NCBI GenBank assembly: GCA_003952965.2
Contig: CM025856.1
Coordinates: forward strand, 16,249,248 to 16,313,247
Source of the DNA: Morella rubra
Taxonomy: Eukaryota > Streptophyta > Magnoliopsida > Fagales > Myricaceae
Direction of reading: 5' to 3'
DNA length: 64,000 nt
Part shown: positions 35,652 through 48,839 of the stretch, in pieces
How the letters are laid out: every line of letters starts with the position of its first letter
Numbering within the stretch: position 1 is the stretch's first letter
Notes under the pieces: generated by a model
What the model was told of the DNA's origin: nothing
Database searches by the model: none
Seen by the model: the letters and a program-made list of their open reading frames with translations, nothing else
Translations under genes and position numbers: made by a program

Positions 35652-37330
35652 ATGGATAGAGGTCAATCACTGAGTATTCCTCCATTTTTCGATGGATCAA
35701 ATTATGCATATTGGAAAGTGAGAATGAGGGCTTTCTTTGAGTCCATAGATGAAAGGGTATGGACTGTTGTGACTTTAGGATGGGAGAAACCGTATATCAT
35801 AGTAAATGAAGAAAAGGTTGTGAAGGAACCACAGCAATGGTCTACGAGTGAAAGGGAAAATGCCGGCTAGAATAGTAAGGGAATAAACACCTTTTTCATG
35901 AGCGTTTCCCCTACAGAGTTTATGCGGATCTCTAACTGTGAAACAACGAAAGAGGCTTGGGATATCTTCTTGGTCACCCATGAAGGTACAAAGGCAGTTA
36001 GGGACTCTAAACTTCAAATGAATATTACTAAATTCGAAGAGCTTAAAATGAAAGACAATAAACCTTTTGATGAGTTTTACGGAAAACTCACAAATTTGGT
36101 CAACTGCAGCTTTAGCTTTAGGTGAGAAAATACCTGAATCTAAGGTTGTTCGTAAAATTCTGAGATCTTTATTCGAAGGTTTAGTGCTAAAGTGACAGCC
36201 ATTGAAGAAAGCAAAAATCTGGACTCAATCAAGCTCGACGAACTGGTGGGTTCCCTTCAAACATATGAAATGAGGTTTCCTCCATCTAAGAAAGGAAAAT
36301 CCATTGCTTTGAAGGTAATGGATGATTATTCATGTTCTGAAGATGAGGTTATAGATGATGATGACATCACACTTTCTGTCAAAAAATTTAGAAAAGTGTT
36401 CAAGTTTAAAAAGGGCAGAAACTAGAAAGGAGAGAAGTCAAATTCGAAGCATTTTACCAAGCCAAGTTGTAAGAACAATGAACAAAAAGATAAATCTGAG
36501 TGAAGGGAATTCAAGAAGAAACTAGACCAGGGGTTACAATGACATGAATGCAAAGGGTTTGGACATTTTAAAGTTGAATGCTTGACCTTCTTGAAATCAA
36601 AAGGAAAGCATGTATTAAAGACATCTCTTTCCAATTCATAGTCTGAATCAGACTCTTCAGACAAAAGAAAATGTTGACACTGATAAGGTAAACTTCATAG
36701 CTTTCACATTATCTATTTCTAACGAGTTGCTAATGTTGACAATTTAGATTAAACCACTGTTGAAGATATGAATAAAGTTGAGAGCTTGAAAGAAGCCTAT
36801 CAACAGCTGTATGAGGAGAGCATCAAAATTAAAAAGGAGAATGTCTTAAAATATAAGAAATTTGATTGCATTGAAAAGGAAAGAGATGAGCTTGTTAATA
36901 AATCGTTAGAACAAAGTCAGAAGATTCAAGAGCTTATCGTGACAAATAAAACCCTTGAAGATCAAATTATAAGGCTAACTAAGGAGCTAGAACAAGCTAA
37001 TGTTCAGATGAAGAAATTCACTATGGGAACCAGCAACCTTGACAAGATGCTTCAGATTGGTCAGTCTAATGGTAACAAAAGAGGTTTGGGATTCAAGAGT
37101 TCAACATCAGTTCCCACATCCTTAAATAAAGTAGTCTTTGTGCTAACAACTAAGAATAACTCTACTGTACCCGAACTTCCAAGTAAGGTAAACAAGGTAA
37201 GCTCTACAAAAAAAACTCTGTTTCTACTAACACTAAAAATTCAAATTTATTCCTACTTGCCTTCACTGTGGAAAACTTGGTCACATTAAACCAAATTGTT
37301 ATGATCTCTTGAAAAGTGATAGTAGGAGAG
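35652..37330 (+). other. Copia gag region
   Basis: The Gag opening, with PPFFDGSNYAYWKVRMRAF near its start, is typical of SIRE-type elements. The later part is a Lys/Glu-rich coiled-coil region (about 36768-37050), and a CCHC-type zinc-knuckle remnant is visible near 37255-37300. It is broken. Confidence 0.8.
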
Positions 37331-40300
37331 ATTACTAATACTCAATGATGTTTCAAAAACTAAGTTTGGTAAATTGATGTTACAAGTAAATGTGTTAACT
37401 CAGCAAATTCAACATTTAAATCAGAAACTAAACCCCTTTGAAAAACTAGAAGTTTGGAGAAAGAAATCTACTAACTCTTGTTTTCTAGCCCACATTGCGT
37501 TAAAAGCAAAGAGCAACTATATGTGGTACCTTGATAGTGGCTGCTCCAAATGTATGTGTGAAGACAAAAGTATGTTCACCACTCTTAAAAATGGTAGGGG
37601 AGGAGTTGTTACATTCAGAGATGGTAGTAAATCCGAAATCCTTGGTAATGAACTCTTCCTAGCTTTAGTTTTTAATGATGTACTTTATGTGTAAGGTCTA
37701 AAATCAAATTTGCTAAGCATTAGTCAAATATGCGATTCAGGACTTGAAGTAAGACAAAGCATCATCAAGTGTTCTGTGATTAACTCTAAGGGAAAATCTG
37801 TTTTTAGTGGAACATGCAAATTTGATAATTGCTATGGGTTAACTATTGATGATGCTTTGTCTTACAATAAAGCTAACCTTGATATATCTCATTTTTGGCA
37901 TCAAAGATTGGGTCACATTAACTATCGTGACTTAACAAAAATTACAAAGTTAGTCAATAGCATATCTAGACTAGAAAAGGTAGTTGACAAAGTATGTGGA
38001 CCCTGCTTATTTAGGAAACAAATTAGAACCTCTCATAAAAAGACCACTGATATTCTTACCTCTAAATGTTTAAAACTATTACATATAGGATTTAATGGGG
38101 CCACAAAGGCTGAAAGTCTTGGTGGTAGAAAATATATACTTGTGGTGTCGATGACTTCTTCTAGGTTTATTTGGATTGAACTTTTAAGAGAGAATTCCAA
38201 AACTTTTGAGAAGGTTAAAAGCCTTTGCAATCGATTGCAAAAAGAACAAGGCTGTAGAATTCAAAGAATCCGAAGTGACCATGGAAAGGAATTTAACAAC
38301 ACTAACTTTCATATCTTGTGTCTTGATGAGTGGATACATCAAGAATTTTCTGCACCTATAACTCCTCAACAAACGGCGTTGTTGAAAGAAAAAATTGGGT
38401 CCTTCAAGAAATGGCTCATGTAATGCTTCATGGTAAAGGTATTGCTAAAAAATTTTGGGGTGAAGCTATAAATACTGCATGTTATATCATTAATAAAGTG
38501 TATCTTCATCTTAAAACAAACAAAACTTCTTAAAAAATTTGGAAAGGAAAAAGACCTACTGTGAAGTACATTAAAATTTTTGGTATAAGTGTTATATCTT
38601 ACGTGATAGAGAAAATCTTGGTAAGTTTGATTCACGTAGTGATGAATGAATATTTTTAGGTTACTCAACATCAAGTAGAGCTTACCGGGTTTACAACTTA
38701 CGTACTTTTACTGTTATAGAGACTATTAAAGTCAAAATAGATGATGATTTCATGATACTGACCTGAAGAATATTGAGAATGTTGTTATACAAGAAAATCA
38801 GGTTGAAGAAGAAGATGAACCAAGTGAGCATTCTGAAATAACTGAAGAAAAGCAAACTTCATCTGATACAGAGTCAATGGAAACAGAGAATCAAATTCAG
38901 ACAATGGCTTGGAACCTTCCTCTCGGGTGAAATTAAATCATCCTGAGCAAAATATCATCGGTAAGGTCAATGAAGGAATGAGGCTGGAAGGTAGAATTCT
39001 AAACCAAATCACATACTCATGTTATGTCTCTTTGTGTGAACCAAAAAATATTGATGAAGCTTTAAAAGACAAATTTTGGGTCAATGCCATGCATGATGAG
39101 CTAAATCAATTTATTAGGAATGATGTTTGGTTTCTAGTACTTAGACCCACTTCTAATAACATCATTGGTACTAAATGGATTTTTAAGAATAAATCTGATG
39201 AAAATGGTGTTGTAATTAGAAATAAAGCTCATTTTGTTACAAAAGGGTACACACAAATAGAGGGCATATACTTTGATGAAACATTTGCACCAGTAGCAAG
39301 ACTAGAGTCTATACAAATTTTATTCGCTATATCTTGTTCTATGGGCATCAAATTATACCAATGGATGTGAAAAGTGCATTTTTAAATGGTATTTTGCAAG
39401 AAGAAGTTTTTGTAGAACAACCTAAAGGATTCATAGATCCAAAATATCCTAACCATGTGTTTAAATTAAAGAAAGCTCTTTATGGTCTAAAGCAAGCTCC
39501 TAGGGCCTGTGCGATAGGTTAACTACATATTTGCTAGATAATGGTTTCATAAGAGGTGATGCTGATTGCACTCTTTTTATAAAGAAAATTGATAAACATA
39601 TTATCATAGCACAAATTTATGTAGATGACATTGTGTTTGGCTCTCCTATGGAATCACATGCCTTAGAATTTGTTGAATCCATGAAGAGTGAGTTTGAGAT
39701 GAGTATGGTTGGAGAACTTCATTATTTTCTTGGTTTGCAAATTAAACAAAGCAAAGGTGGTTTGTTTAGTAAAAGATCTTGTGAGTCATTTTGGTTTAGA
39801 AAATAAAAAGCATAGAAAGGTTACTATGAATACCTCTATTAAACAGAATATTGATGTGTCTTGAAAGAGTGTAGACCATACCATGTACTGCAGTATGATT
39901 GGAAGTTTATTGTATTTAACTACTAGCAGGCCTGACTTAGCTTTTAGTGTAGGGATATGTGCTAGGTTTCAAGCAAATCCCAAAGAAAGTCATCTTGAAG
40001 CAGTGAAGAAGATCATAGATATGTAAGTGGTACTGTAGACTATGAAATTTGGTATTCCAAGGAATCTAACACTCATTTGGTCGGCTTTACTAATGCAAAC
40101 TGGGCTGGAAACTCAGATGACAAAAAAAGCACATCTGGTGGCTGTTTTTACTTAGGCTCAAATTTAGTAGCTTGGCTTAGAAAAAAGCAAGGTTCCATAT
40201 CCCTATCTACTGCTGAGGCCGAGTACACTGCCATGGGGAGTTGTTGCACACAACTCCTGTGGATGAAGCAAATGTTAGCTGGTTATGGAATACATCAAAA

Positions 40301-40490
40301 ATCAATGTTTGTATAATGTGATAATACAAGTGCTATAAACATCTCTAAAAACACTATACAACATTCACATATAAAGCATATAGATATTAGACATCATTTT
40401 ATACGTGATCTTGTTGAAAATCAAGTTATTACTGTTGAACATGTTTCCACCGAAAATCAATTAGCTATATAAAATCTCTTGATACGTTAA
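37330..40490 (+). other. Copia pol region (protease, integrase, RT, RNase H)
   Basis: The protease signature WYLDSGCSKCMC is near 37520. The integrase zinc region HFWHQRLGHINY (about 37890) and core (about 38110-38300) follow. The reverse transcriptase shows VKSAFLNG (39369), YGLKQAPRA (39480) and YVDDIVFG (39618). RNase H shows LSTAEAEYTAM (40205). The order, with integrase before RT, places the element in Ty1/copia. It is broken. Confidence 0.9.
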
Positions 40491-40499
40491 GATTTGAAT

Positions 40500-41779
40500 T
40501 TTTTAGACAAGCCGTAGGTATTTGTCAATTATCTTAAAAAATTTGATCAGTTATTTAGTTTTTTGGTTATGCATGTATAATAATATTTTTTTGTTAGTCT
40601 AACATGCTCTTAGATAATATTCTGATAATTTCTAGAATTTTTGATGAATTTGAGAAAATTCTGCAAAAATATAATTTTTCGATGACTAAACTGTGATAGT
40701 TAGTTCGCATAGAGTTTCTTTGTAGTTTGACTATCCATGGTGCTAGTAGTAGAAGGTATTCGGTGGTCAGGTAAGTGCCTTGGTAACTTAGGAATTTTTT
40801 TTTTTTTAGGTTACAAGTGTGGGCATAATGTTTACGATATGGGTAGGACTCTTTTTAAAGTCAATAAGCCTTTGTTTTGTTTAGTGTTTTTTAAGCATTA
40901 AGCCCGTTTACTCTCTTACCCTCATCTATTCACTTTTAACCTAACTCTTTCTCACTTCTACCCAATACTCCTCTCCACTTCTCACTTGTGCCGCCTCGCA
41001 CTTTTCGCTCATCTTGGATTCTAGTACTTGAAGAAAACTCTTGTTTAATCATCCACTATGGTTTGAAAAGATATTGATTCTTAACTTTTCCAACTTTGTC
41101 TTTCTTTTCTCTATGAATCTTTGATTGGCTGGTGGCCAAATGGCCGTGTGGTCCCACATGGTGGGTTTGGCATCATTATTGTTAAATTTCTTTCTTTAAA
41201 CTTATATTATGCATAAATTTCTTATGGGTTTTGCTGTCAAAGAGATTTTAAAGAGTTTTCTAGAATACCCATTCCAATAGACACGTTGTTTCAGCAAATT
41301 TATCAATTTCAAAATCTTAGGTTAATAGCGTTTTATAAATTTGTCTTAAAAATCTGTTAAATCTCTTGTTATCTTTCATATATATAATCACTATTTGTCA
41401 AAATCTAGTAAGATTCTTGTTTGGCTTGGATTTATTAAACCCATTGATAATTGTTGGCTATAGTGTACTCGAGTAACTAATAACAGCTTAATATTGTAAC
41501 ATTGTTATGCATGAAAAATAGTGTACTTATTTCTTATTGATTGAATATGGAACTAAATCCTCAGTGGCATTGGATATTGTATATTGGAGTTAAAAATATT
41601 ATCAACTTATAGTGTTTCGTAGCTTGGTATGGTACAAATGTGATAAAATACAATTTTTTTATATTGTGTGAATATTAGTTGAATACTAATAGCATATTTT
41701 TGACCAGAGAGTAAGCATCAAGCAAGCTACAACCAAACATGCTCAAAACTAGTTTGAGAAATCCAAACCGCCCTCTCCC
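40500..41779. other. Copia internal non-coding stretch after pol
   Basis: A+T-rich sequence inside the copia element with no recognisable domain. A CT-rich leader-like stretch lies at about 40910-41000. Confidence 0.5.
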
Positions 41780-43020
41780 ATGAAAACTTCAAAGAAATGT
41801 GTTGCTGCCTCCTCAAGTGAATCTCCCTCTAAGAAATTTATGAGGCTCGCTAAAGGAATGGTGAAGATACCTCCTACACCACCTGAAGATTATGATCGCA
41901 CTTGGTTTCTAAATGCTCAATCAGAGGAATTATTTACCACCAATTTGCGCCAAAGCTTTTAATCATTGAGCGTGAAATATTGTTGGAAGGGCTGTCTCAG
42001 ATGCACATAGCTGAAAGGTTTACAACACGTAGTTGGGAATCCATAATAACCCACATTGTGCCTCCATCAGAATCAATGGTACATGAATTCTACCTGAATA
42101 TGCACAATTTCATTGACTTGTCTCTTTTACTATTTACTTTCATGGTCAATATTTAGATGTTGATCCTTCAATTCTAGCACACTGTTTAGGAATTCCTAGG
42201 GTTTATAAACCTACTTATCCCTACTCAGTTAGAACTCGACCCTCACCCAACACTACTATAAATTTCTTGTCTCAACAACAACTAAACTTTCAAGACAAAG
42301 AATTTACTGCCAAAAACTTTACATTTGAGCATTTGAACTTAAGTAGGATTGTCTGGACGAATATCTTTGTGAATAGGTATCTTTCAGCTTTATCATTTGA
42401 AAGAATGAGATTTCTCTATGCTTTTCTTGATTAATGATCCTATTTATTTACCATCCATATCTGTGCTCATATGGTCAAATTATTCCATTCTAAATCTACT
42501 AAAAATAGATTACCCTAAACTTGTTTGATCATGAAATTCCCAGCTGTTAATTTCATCTCTATTCCTCATGATGAACCTCGTGAAAAAGTTTAAACTGTTG
42601 TTAAACACACTCTCAGCCAAAGTAAGTCTCATAAGGGTCACTTTAAATCAATTTCGTCCTCTGACTCTAGTCATAGTCCTCTGCAATCTGATATTGCATA
42701 TATGGTTAAGGCACTAAAACTGTTGACTAAGAGATCTACTGACTCAGTCTTTGTTCAGTCCACACTTGCTACCAATCAAGAAGTTTTAAATTAGATCTGA
42801 TGAAGTTAGTGGCGGATGTTAGCTTGATTAGAAAACACTTAAAAATCAATGAAGATTCAAGCACTGCTAGTCCTCAATAGGATTCAATGGTGGCTAAACA
42901 GGATGCAAATTCTGCTACCACTACAACTGATGTGGAGGATGAGGATGATGAGAAAAATGATGCTAAGGAGGGTACTAATTCAGATACGCTTGATGATGAG
43001 TAGTCCCTTCGACTCCTTCT
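41780..43020 (+). other. Third (envelope-like position) ORF region of the copia element
   Basis: SIRE-type elements often carry an extra ORF between pol and the 3' LTR. Here the visible parts include IPPTPPEDYDRTWF, PPSESMVHEFYLNMHNF and an acidic tail region. The wording resembles the 'putative plant transposon protein' family more than a viral envelope protein. It is broken; function is unknown. Confidence 0.5.
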
Positions 43021-43351
43021 TGACAAAAAAGGAGAGAAATTGTAGGGGGAATGGAAGGAATGGAATGGAAATTAGTTTTTGTTGTTGTTGGTTATCTTAT
43101 CTTTTGCTTGGTTCTGTTATCTTGATACTCTCTGTTGTTTGGATATTTTTTTTGACAACTTATGTTGATGTGTTAATGTTTTACTTTTGATAGATGTTTT
43201 ATATGGTGCTTAGTTTCAGTTTAACTAATACCTTTGTTTATAAGCTTAAAGGCTTACTTGATGTTAGCATTATGAGTGTGCTAATTCTTGATCATTATTA
43301 TGACGTTTCTATAAGTTGTGCTGATAGTCAGGAGGAGATGACCTCCTATGG

Positions 43352-43360
43352 TAATGCTTA
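43352..43360. repeat. MULE target-site duplication, left
   Basis: TAATGCTTA, repeated at 50556-50564, is the 9-bp duplication typical of Mutator elements. It lies within copia sequence. Confidence 0.9.
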
Positions 43361-43639
43361 GGGTAATTTCATAGTTCGCCCATTAAGTATGACCATAAAT
43401 CAATGTCGACCCACCAATTACCTTAACAAATATTTATGTCCTTTAAGTTTTAAAAATCATCAAACTTCATCCTTCGTTCATTTTTGGCGTTATAACAAAC
43501 GGACTCCATGAACACGAGCCTCCCATGTGATTTTCATCCATAACACTTCACCCTTTTGCCCTTCTCCATATTCTGACGTTCTTCTACATTATCTTGACTT
43601 CTCTCACACTTTCTATGGCATGTCCACTTACAAGCACTG

Positions 43640-43642
<3 letters not shown>

Positions 43643-43673
<31 letters not shown>

Positions 43674-43680
43674 TCTCTCT
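43643..43680. repeat. (CT)n microsatellite
   Basis: An almost pure CT run of about 28 bases, continuing as ATCTCTCTCT, inside the left part of the MULE. Confidence 0.9.
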
Positions 43681-44059
43681 TCCATCCGTGAGACACGAAG
43701 TTAAGATCTGCTCTTGAAATTGACCATTTTTAGATGCGTGGGTGAAGCAAATGCAAGAACCATTTTTCTTAAAGGTTTGGATCCTCAGTTTTTCCCTTTA
43801 TGACTTGATTTCAAGATTTCAATGTTGTGGGTATTTTTGTTTTTTCTTATCTCAGTCGTCCAAATGTCTGAATCACACAATAGCTTTAGATTTGCAAGTG
43901 AACAAATTGAATGTTCTACAAAGGGTCCGAGATGTTTATGTAATATAAGAGTTTCGGTACAAAAATAACAAACCCAATGAGCTATTTTAAATTTTTTTAA
44001 ACCTAATGAGGTTTTTAAAAAGGGCTTAAAACGTAATGTGTTATTTGTAAATTTCCCTT

Positions 44060-44510
44060 AAATTAATGGTGGCAGGATGGTGGTCATTGTAATTATTTTG
44101 CATGGAGAGATCCTAAGATATGCGCATATGGACAAAGGGTTATTCGCCAACTCCAAATAATGCATGGTCAGAGGATTGGTGAACAAGTTTCTTTGGAATC
44201 AATTAAGAGAGAGCTCCGACAATAAAAACAGCCATTGAGGCCATGACTGTGGAATACCAAGAACATCTTGCTGCCATTGCCTTGCAACATCCAGCCATAA
44301 TCAATTCCATGGCTGCACAACATTGAGAGGAGATTCAGGTTGTGAGAAAGGATTCAAAGGCCAAAGGATGGGTTATAGGGCTGCACTGGTCTTTAGTTGG
44401 TGTCTTTTTAGTGGAATTTTGGTTGCTCATGTATATGGTACCGGTGTGTGTACTCATTTAAGCACATGTTACCACTGTGAGATGTTTATGGTTTGGAGTT
44501 CTTGTTGACC
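44060..44510 (+). pseudogene. GRF-type zinc finger fragment with C-terminal membrane segment, inside the MULE
   Basis: After a likely acceptor AG at about 44073 the frame reads DGGHCNYFAWRDPKICAYGQ, matching the C-terminal half of the plant GRF zinc finger (C-N-Y-F-x-W-x-D). A frame change follows. A helical part comes next, then a hydrophobic segment after ATG 44323 (ALVFSWCLFSGILVAHVYG), arranged like the small plant proteins with GRF finger, coiled coil and one membrane helix. The first half of the finger was not found upstream. Such genes are often seen next to MULE transposases; whether this one helps transposition is unknown. Confidence 0.5.
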
Positions 44511-44539
44511 AAATTATGTACTGTATTATTTGATCAATC

Positions 44540-44890
44540 TACTTTAATGCTTAATGTAAGGATGTTTATTAATGGTTATTGTAAAGACCTACTTTATTAA
44601 TGCTTAATGTAAGGATGTTTGTGAATGGTTATTGTAAGGACCTCCTTTAACGAATGTAAGGATGTCTGTTTAGTTCAGTCCTGTCATAGTTGTTTATACT
44701 AAAGTGCACAATAAGCATTCATTGAAGCAAATGGTATATACTTTATTGTCATATTTTAAGCACCGGGCAAAAAGTGCTGAAGTGCACAGTGCTAAAACTG
44801 GCCAAAATCAAATGGAATAGGTGGCACTTGAATTGTGCACTTAAACTGCCCAAAAGCAAATAGAATAGGTGGCACTTGACCTAAACAAAA
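44540..44890. repeat. Short tandem duplications in the MULE
   Basis: AATGTAAGGATGTTT..AATGGTTATTGTAA is repeated at about 44556 and 44607. AAATAGAATAGGTGGCACTTGA-type wording is repeated at about 44811 and 44859. Both spacings are about 50 bases. Confidence 0.6.
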
Positions 44891-45238
44891 AGTGGTAGTA
44901 AGCTGAATGCCATAAGATATCATATCATATTCATCAACAAGTACGTGTTCACCAAAAAGTAACACGCTGCTTCCAACATATCTGATTCATCAAAAAAAGG
45001 TACATTTCCTTACAATATGCTGACTAAGGAAACAAAACAAAAGAGGTGCTTAAGCACATGCCAATGTCACAACGACAACCATCAAGTCCCAACGAATACA
45101 TCCACCAGTACTCCAATTCCTTCTCAACCAATATATCCACATACCACTATGTTAACAAAAAATCCCAACTAATCATACATCAAAATAGAACAAAAAGTCC
45201 AAATAAACTACACCAATGCACCATATAAACTAGACAAG

Positions 45239-48200
45239 TCAAAATTTATTATATTTGCCACGTTGGTTTCTTGTCCTTATCCTTTGCTCTTGAGGGATTT
45301 GCAGCTGGAGCTTGTACCGTTCACTCGTTCCAACACTTGGATTGTGTTCCCTCACCCTGAATTGAACTCCACTAGTACCAGGTGGTCCCCAAGAGCATCT
45401 AACGCCCACCCCTAATGTTGGAGTAATTGGGTCAATGACCACATTTCTGCTCCTAGTGCTTGCTTGAGACCCCACCCCCTTTCCAGCCTACTAGATCGCC
45501 TGGCCCTTACACGAGAAGGGATCCCCATGTTATTGATTCGCATACGTGTATATGATGATGCGTACTAGTTCTCTGAACAAGATGTGTCTGTGTGGGCACT
45601 CTTATTGAAGCTCGTACAGCCTTCTTCTTCCTTGCTCTTTGAAAAAAAATACCAAATAGAAAGTTACTTTTTGTACATGTTAGAAGTCTAATAAACTAGA
45701 TATTGACAAAATTATTAGGTACTTACTCCTATGCTCCATGGTGCACTACCTCCAATTGAAAAGCCTTTTGGTAAGAACTGCGATAGACGTAAGGATCCAT
45801 AAGCTGCATATACCCCTCTAGTCAATACAAATATTGACAATCAGATAAAACATGGTTTATGGACTATTCTTATAGGTACACTGCATTGCTCCGCAATGGA
45901 TTGGGACGGTGTTTGGTTCTCTATTTCATTCTGCCTCCTTATAGTGTGTGATAATAAAATACAATCAGAAAATGTTGTAGTATATATAAAAAGCAAAATT
46001 TAGATAATCCTAACAAATGACCCCTCTGGTGGCCCAAGTGTTCTAACTTGCATGGGAGATTGAATGTCTGCCATCGAACAGTGCTTGGAGGGCCCTATCC
46101 ATATTAGGTGTCCGACATGATGATGACCTACGATTCAGTCTTGGGCATGTTCTCTTATTATGACCCATTTCCTTGCACTCAGAGCAGTTTAGTCCATTCT
46201 GTCGTCTTGAAATTATGGAGCTTTTTCTGAGTTCATCTGTACCCTTCTTCCTTAATTTCCTGGGACTTCCAAGTTGCACCCTGGTGAATGGGGGGTCCAT
46301 AGGCTCAAAAGTAGTATGAACCCATTGATCCTCAGAAGGTATCTGGTAGATGATAGGAGCATATGCCCTCTTGTATGCCTTCATCGTGTAATACCAGTCC
46401 ATAAATTCCTATAGATTTCTACTGTTATAAATTATGGTAGAACACCCATGTGCACATGAGATTCTAGTCGTATCCCTTTAGACAAGTCCATGTATGTCTT
46501 TGAAGGTTGACCACAAATTGCTTTAGGTGGCATTCAACCTCAAAGTATCCCTCTGCAGCATAAGTTGGGAGGCAATAGCTTGCCTCTTCACAAGTTGCCT
46601 CCAGTTTCTCAACTGTCCTTGGACATATTCAACCAGTATACATTTGTATCTCCTTTCTCTTGAGCTGATATCTCCGTATCAACTTCTTGCGTATCATCTC
46701 TATCATCGTGAGGATCGATTTGTCTTGTGCATCCAGAACATAAGAGTTAAAACACTTTCACAGGTTGTTGGCCACAATGTCACTCTTGCTATGTGTGTGG
46801 AACCATGATTAGGAACATACACTGGGTTTACCTTCCGTAGGTACTCATGTGCACCTGGACTTAGTGCCTTCAGCTCATCCATCTTCTTGTTGAATTCATT
46901 TTCAGTATACGCAGTGGCTACTCCCCATAGCTTGTCTTTGAAGGCTACACCATGATGGCCAGCATCTCTGAACTTAGCATATAGATGTCTAACACAGAAC
47001 TGATGATCTACCATCGAGATCAGAGCTTCGAAAGCTAGTACAAGCCCCTGCACAAAGATACACAGTCAGCAAGGACATATTAAGTGCTATCATTTATAGA
47101 AGTCTAAACCAAACAAAATAAACATAATAAACTAACCTTCTATCTGTCAGACATGAATGCAACCTCTTGATGGAGTTAAACTTAGATCCCCCACCAATGT
47201 CTCTAAGAAACATTCACAACTGTCCTTGATCTCAACTTCCACAACGGCAAATGCCACAAGATACATATTATTGTTAGGATCCCGGGCAACAGAACTCAGA
47301 AGTTGACCTTTGAACTCCCCCTTCAAAAAGCAACCATCCAAACATATTAGGGTTCTGCAGCCATCCTTGAAGCCATTCTTCATAGCATTGAATGATACGT
47401 ACAAGCGCTGAAAAAATAGGGGTATCTCTGGGACAATACGGCTAGTAATTACTAACACACAGCTACCAGGGTTTGTCTCTCTCACAGTAGCACAATAGTC
47501 TCATACCCTCCCATATTGCTCTTTGTGTGAACCAAATATCATATCTAAAGCTTTCCTTTTTGCCCAGTAGCATTTCTTCCTCATAGTCTCGCATTGCTAG
47601 TTCTGCTTCACCTCGTCATAGATTGCGGACACTGACATAGATGGTTTACTTTTAATCTAGTCAACCATCTTATTCACAATCTACCGAAAGCTAACTTGAG
47701 ATAGTCTATACTGTCTTGGACACTTATGTCTTGGTTGAATGTCCCAAATCTCAAAACTTCGTTCCTCTGGTATCATCCTACCATACACCCTATATTTACA
47801 TTTCTCTGTCCTACACACCATCACAACTCTGTCCTTGTTGTTTTTCTTGTAGCAGACATCCTTCCCCATTTTAATATTGGCCTCTTTTACAGCAGCTCTA
47901 AATAGTGCTGCATATGTGAACTTCATTCCCAGCATTAGGGACATTGACCTTAGGTCACGCTCATGGAACTCTAAGCAGTGTGTGAATGCCGATCATGCTC
48001 AGTTTCACTCTCATGTGGAGATATAAGAGTATCAGAGATCACTTGGCCAGAAAGGTACCCTGCAGCATGCCAATTAAAAGAGATCAATCAAAACCGGTTG
48101 ATGGATCACTAAACATCTTGTAAGTTATAGATGACTAAAGTACTTACCATCATCTACTGACTCTGGATGTGTTAAGGTGCATCATCTCCAACCTACGTTG

Positions 48201-48830
48201 TCATGTGCTCTTCATTTGCCATCTCCGTCGTCATGTCTTCTTCATCTCTATCAACAGCATCGATGTCTTTGAAGGTCCCACTCAATGGCCCACCCACCTC
48301 ACTTGAATGGCCACCCAAACCTCCCAAGGCCCCACCCACCTCGAATGAATGGCCACCCAAACCAACCGATGGCCTACCAAAATCTTCATTGGCCGCTGCT
48401 TCATCATATTCATCATCGTACTAATCATCATCGCTACTTAGAGCATTAGTCCACTATTTGGTACCAATTCCAAGACAACACCTCTCTGTTTCTTCGTCAA
48501 CTAGGTCTACTATAGTGGCAACCTCAAACCCAACTACGTACAGAAGTATTACATCCTTCCCAACGTGTGTTACCACCATTTAAAGGACATCGGGGTCCCC
48601 TGAGATAATCCTCAACCCATTGGAGAGTGTCTTCTCGAGCTCTTGATAGTACAAGAAGTCACCAGACTTGTATCCGTAATTAATCCTTGACAACACCCTC
48701 TATCTCTATAAACGAGAACAGTCGATGTTGTATGGATTAGCTGAATAGCAACCTGACCACCCACATAAACACATCTGTTAAACCTGTCAAACTTTCCCCC
48801 GTAGTGCACCTTAAACAATACGGATTCCAA
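45239..48830 (-). pseudogene. mudrA-like: mudrA-like MULE transposase, broken
   Basis: The N-terminus at 48830 (MESVLFKVHYGGKFDRF..YVGGQV) is the PB1-like domain of plant MuDR transposases. A Gly-rich repeat linker (about 48270-48400) and an acidic stretch follow. The MuDR DNA-binding domain is at about 47681-47944 (CYKKNNKDRVVMVCR..HKCPRQY). The MULE catalytic domain contains LICLDGCFLKGEFKGQLL (about 47340) and SDR..KGLVLAFE, joined across an 89-bp GT..AG intron (47136-47048). A CCHC knuckle, CSECKEMGHNKRTCP, lies near 46140. The tail ends at about 45239. In-frame stops include a TAG where the family has Gln in the SDRQKG motif, so the protein is probably not made. Confidence 0.85.
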
Positions 48831-48839
48831 CAGTCATAA

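Noticed and set aside
41780-43020. True viral envelope gene in the copia element
   Set aside because: No signal peptide, membrane helix or Cys pattern is visible; the wording fits the plant-transposon-protein family better.
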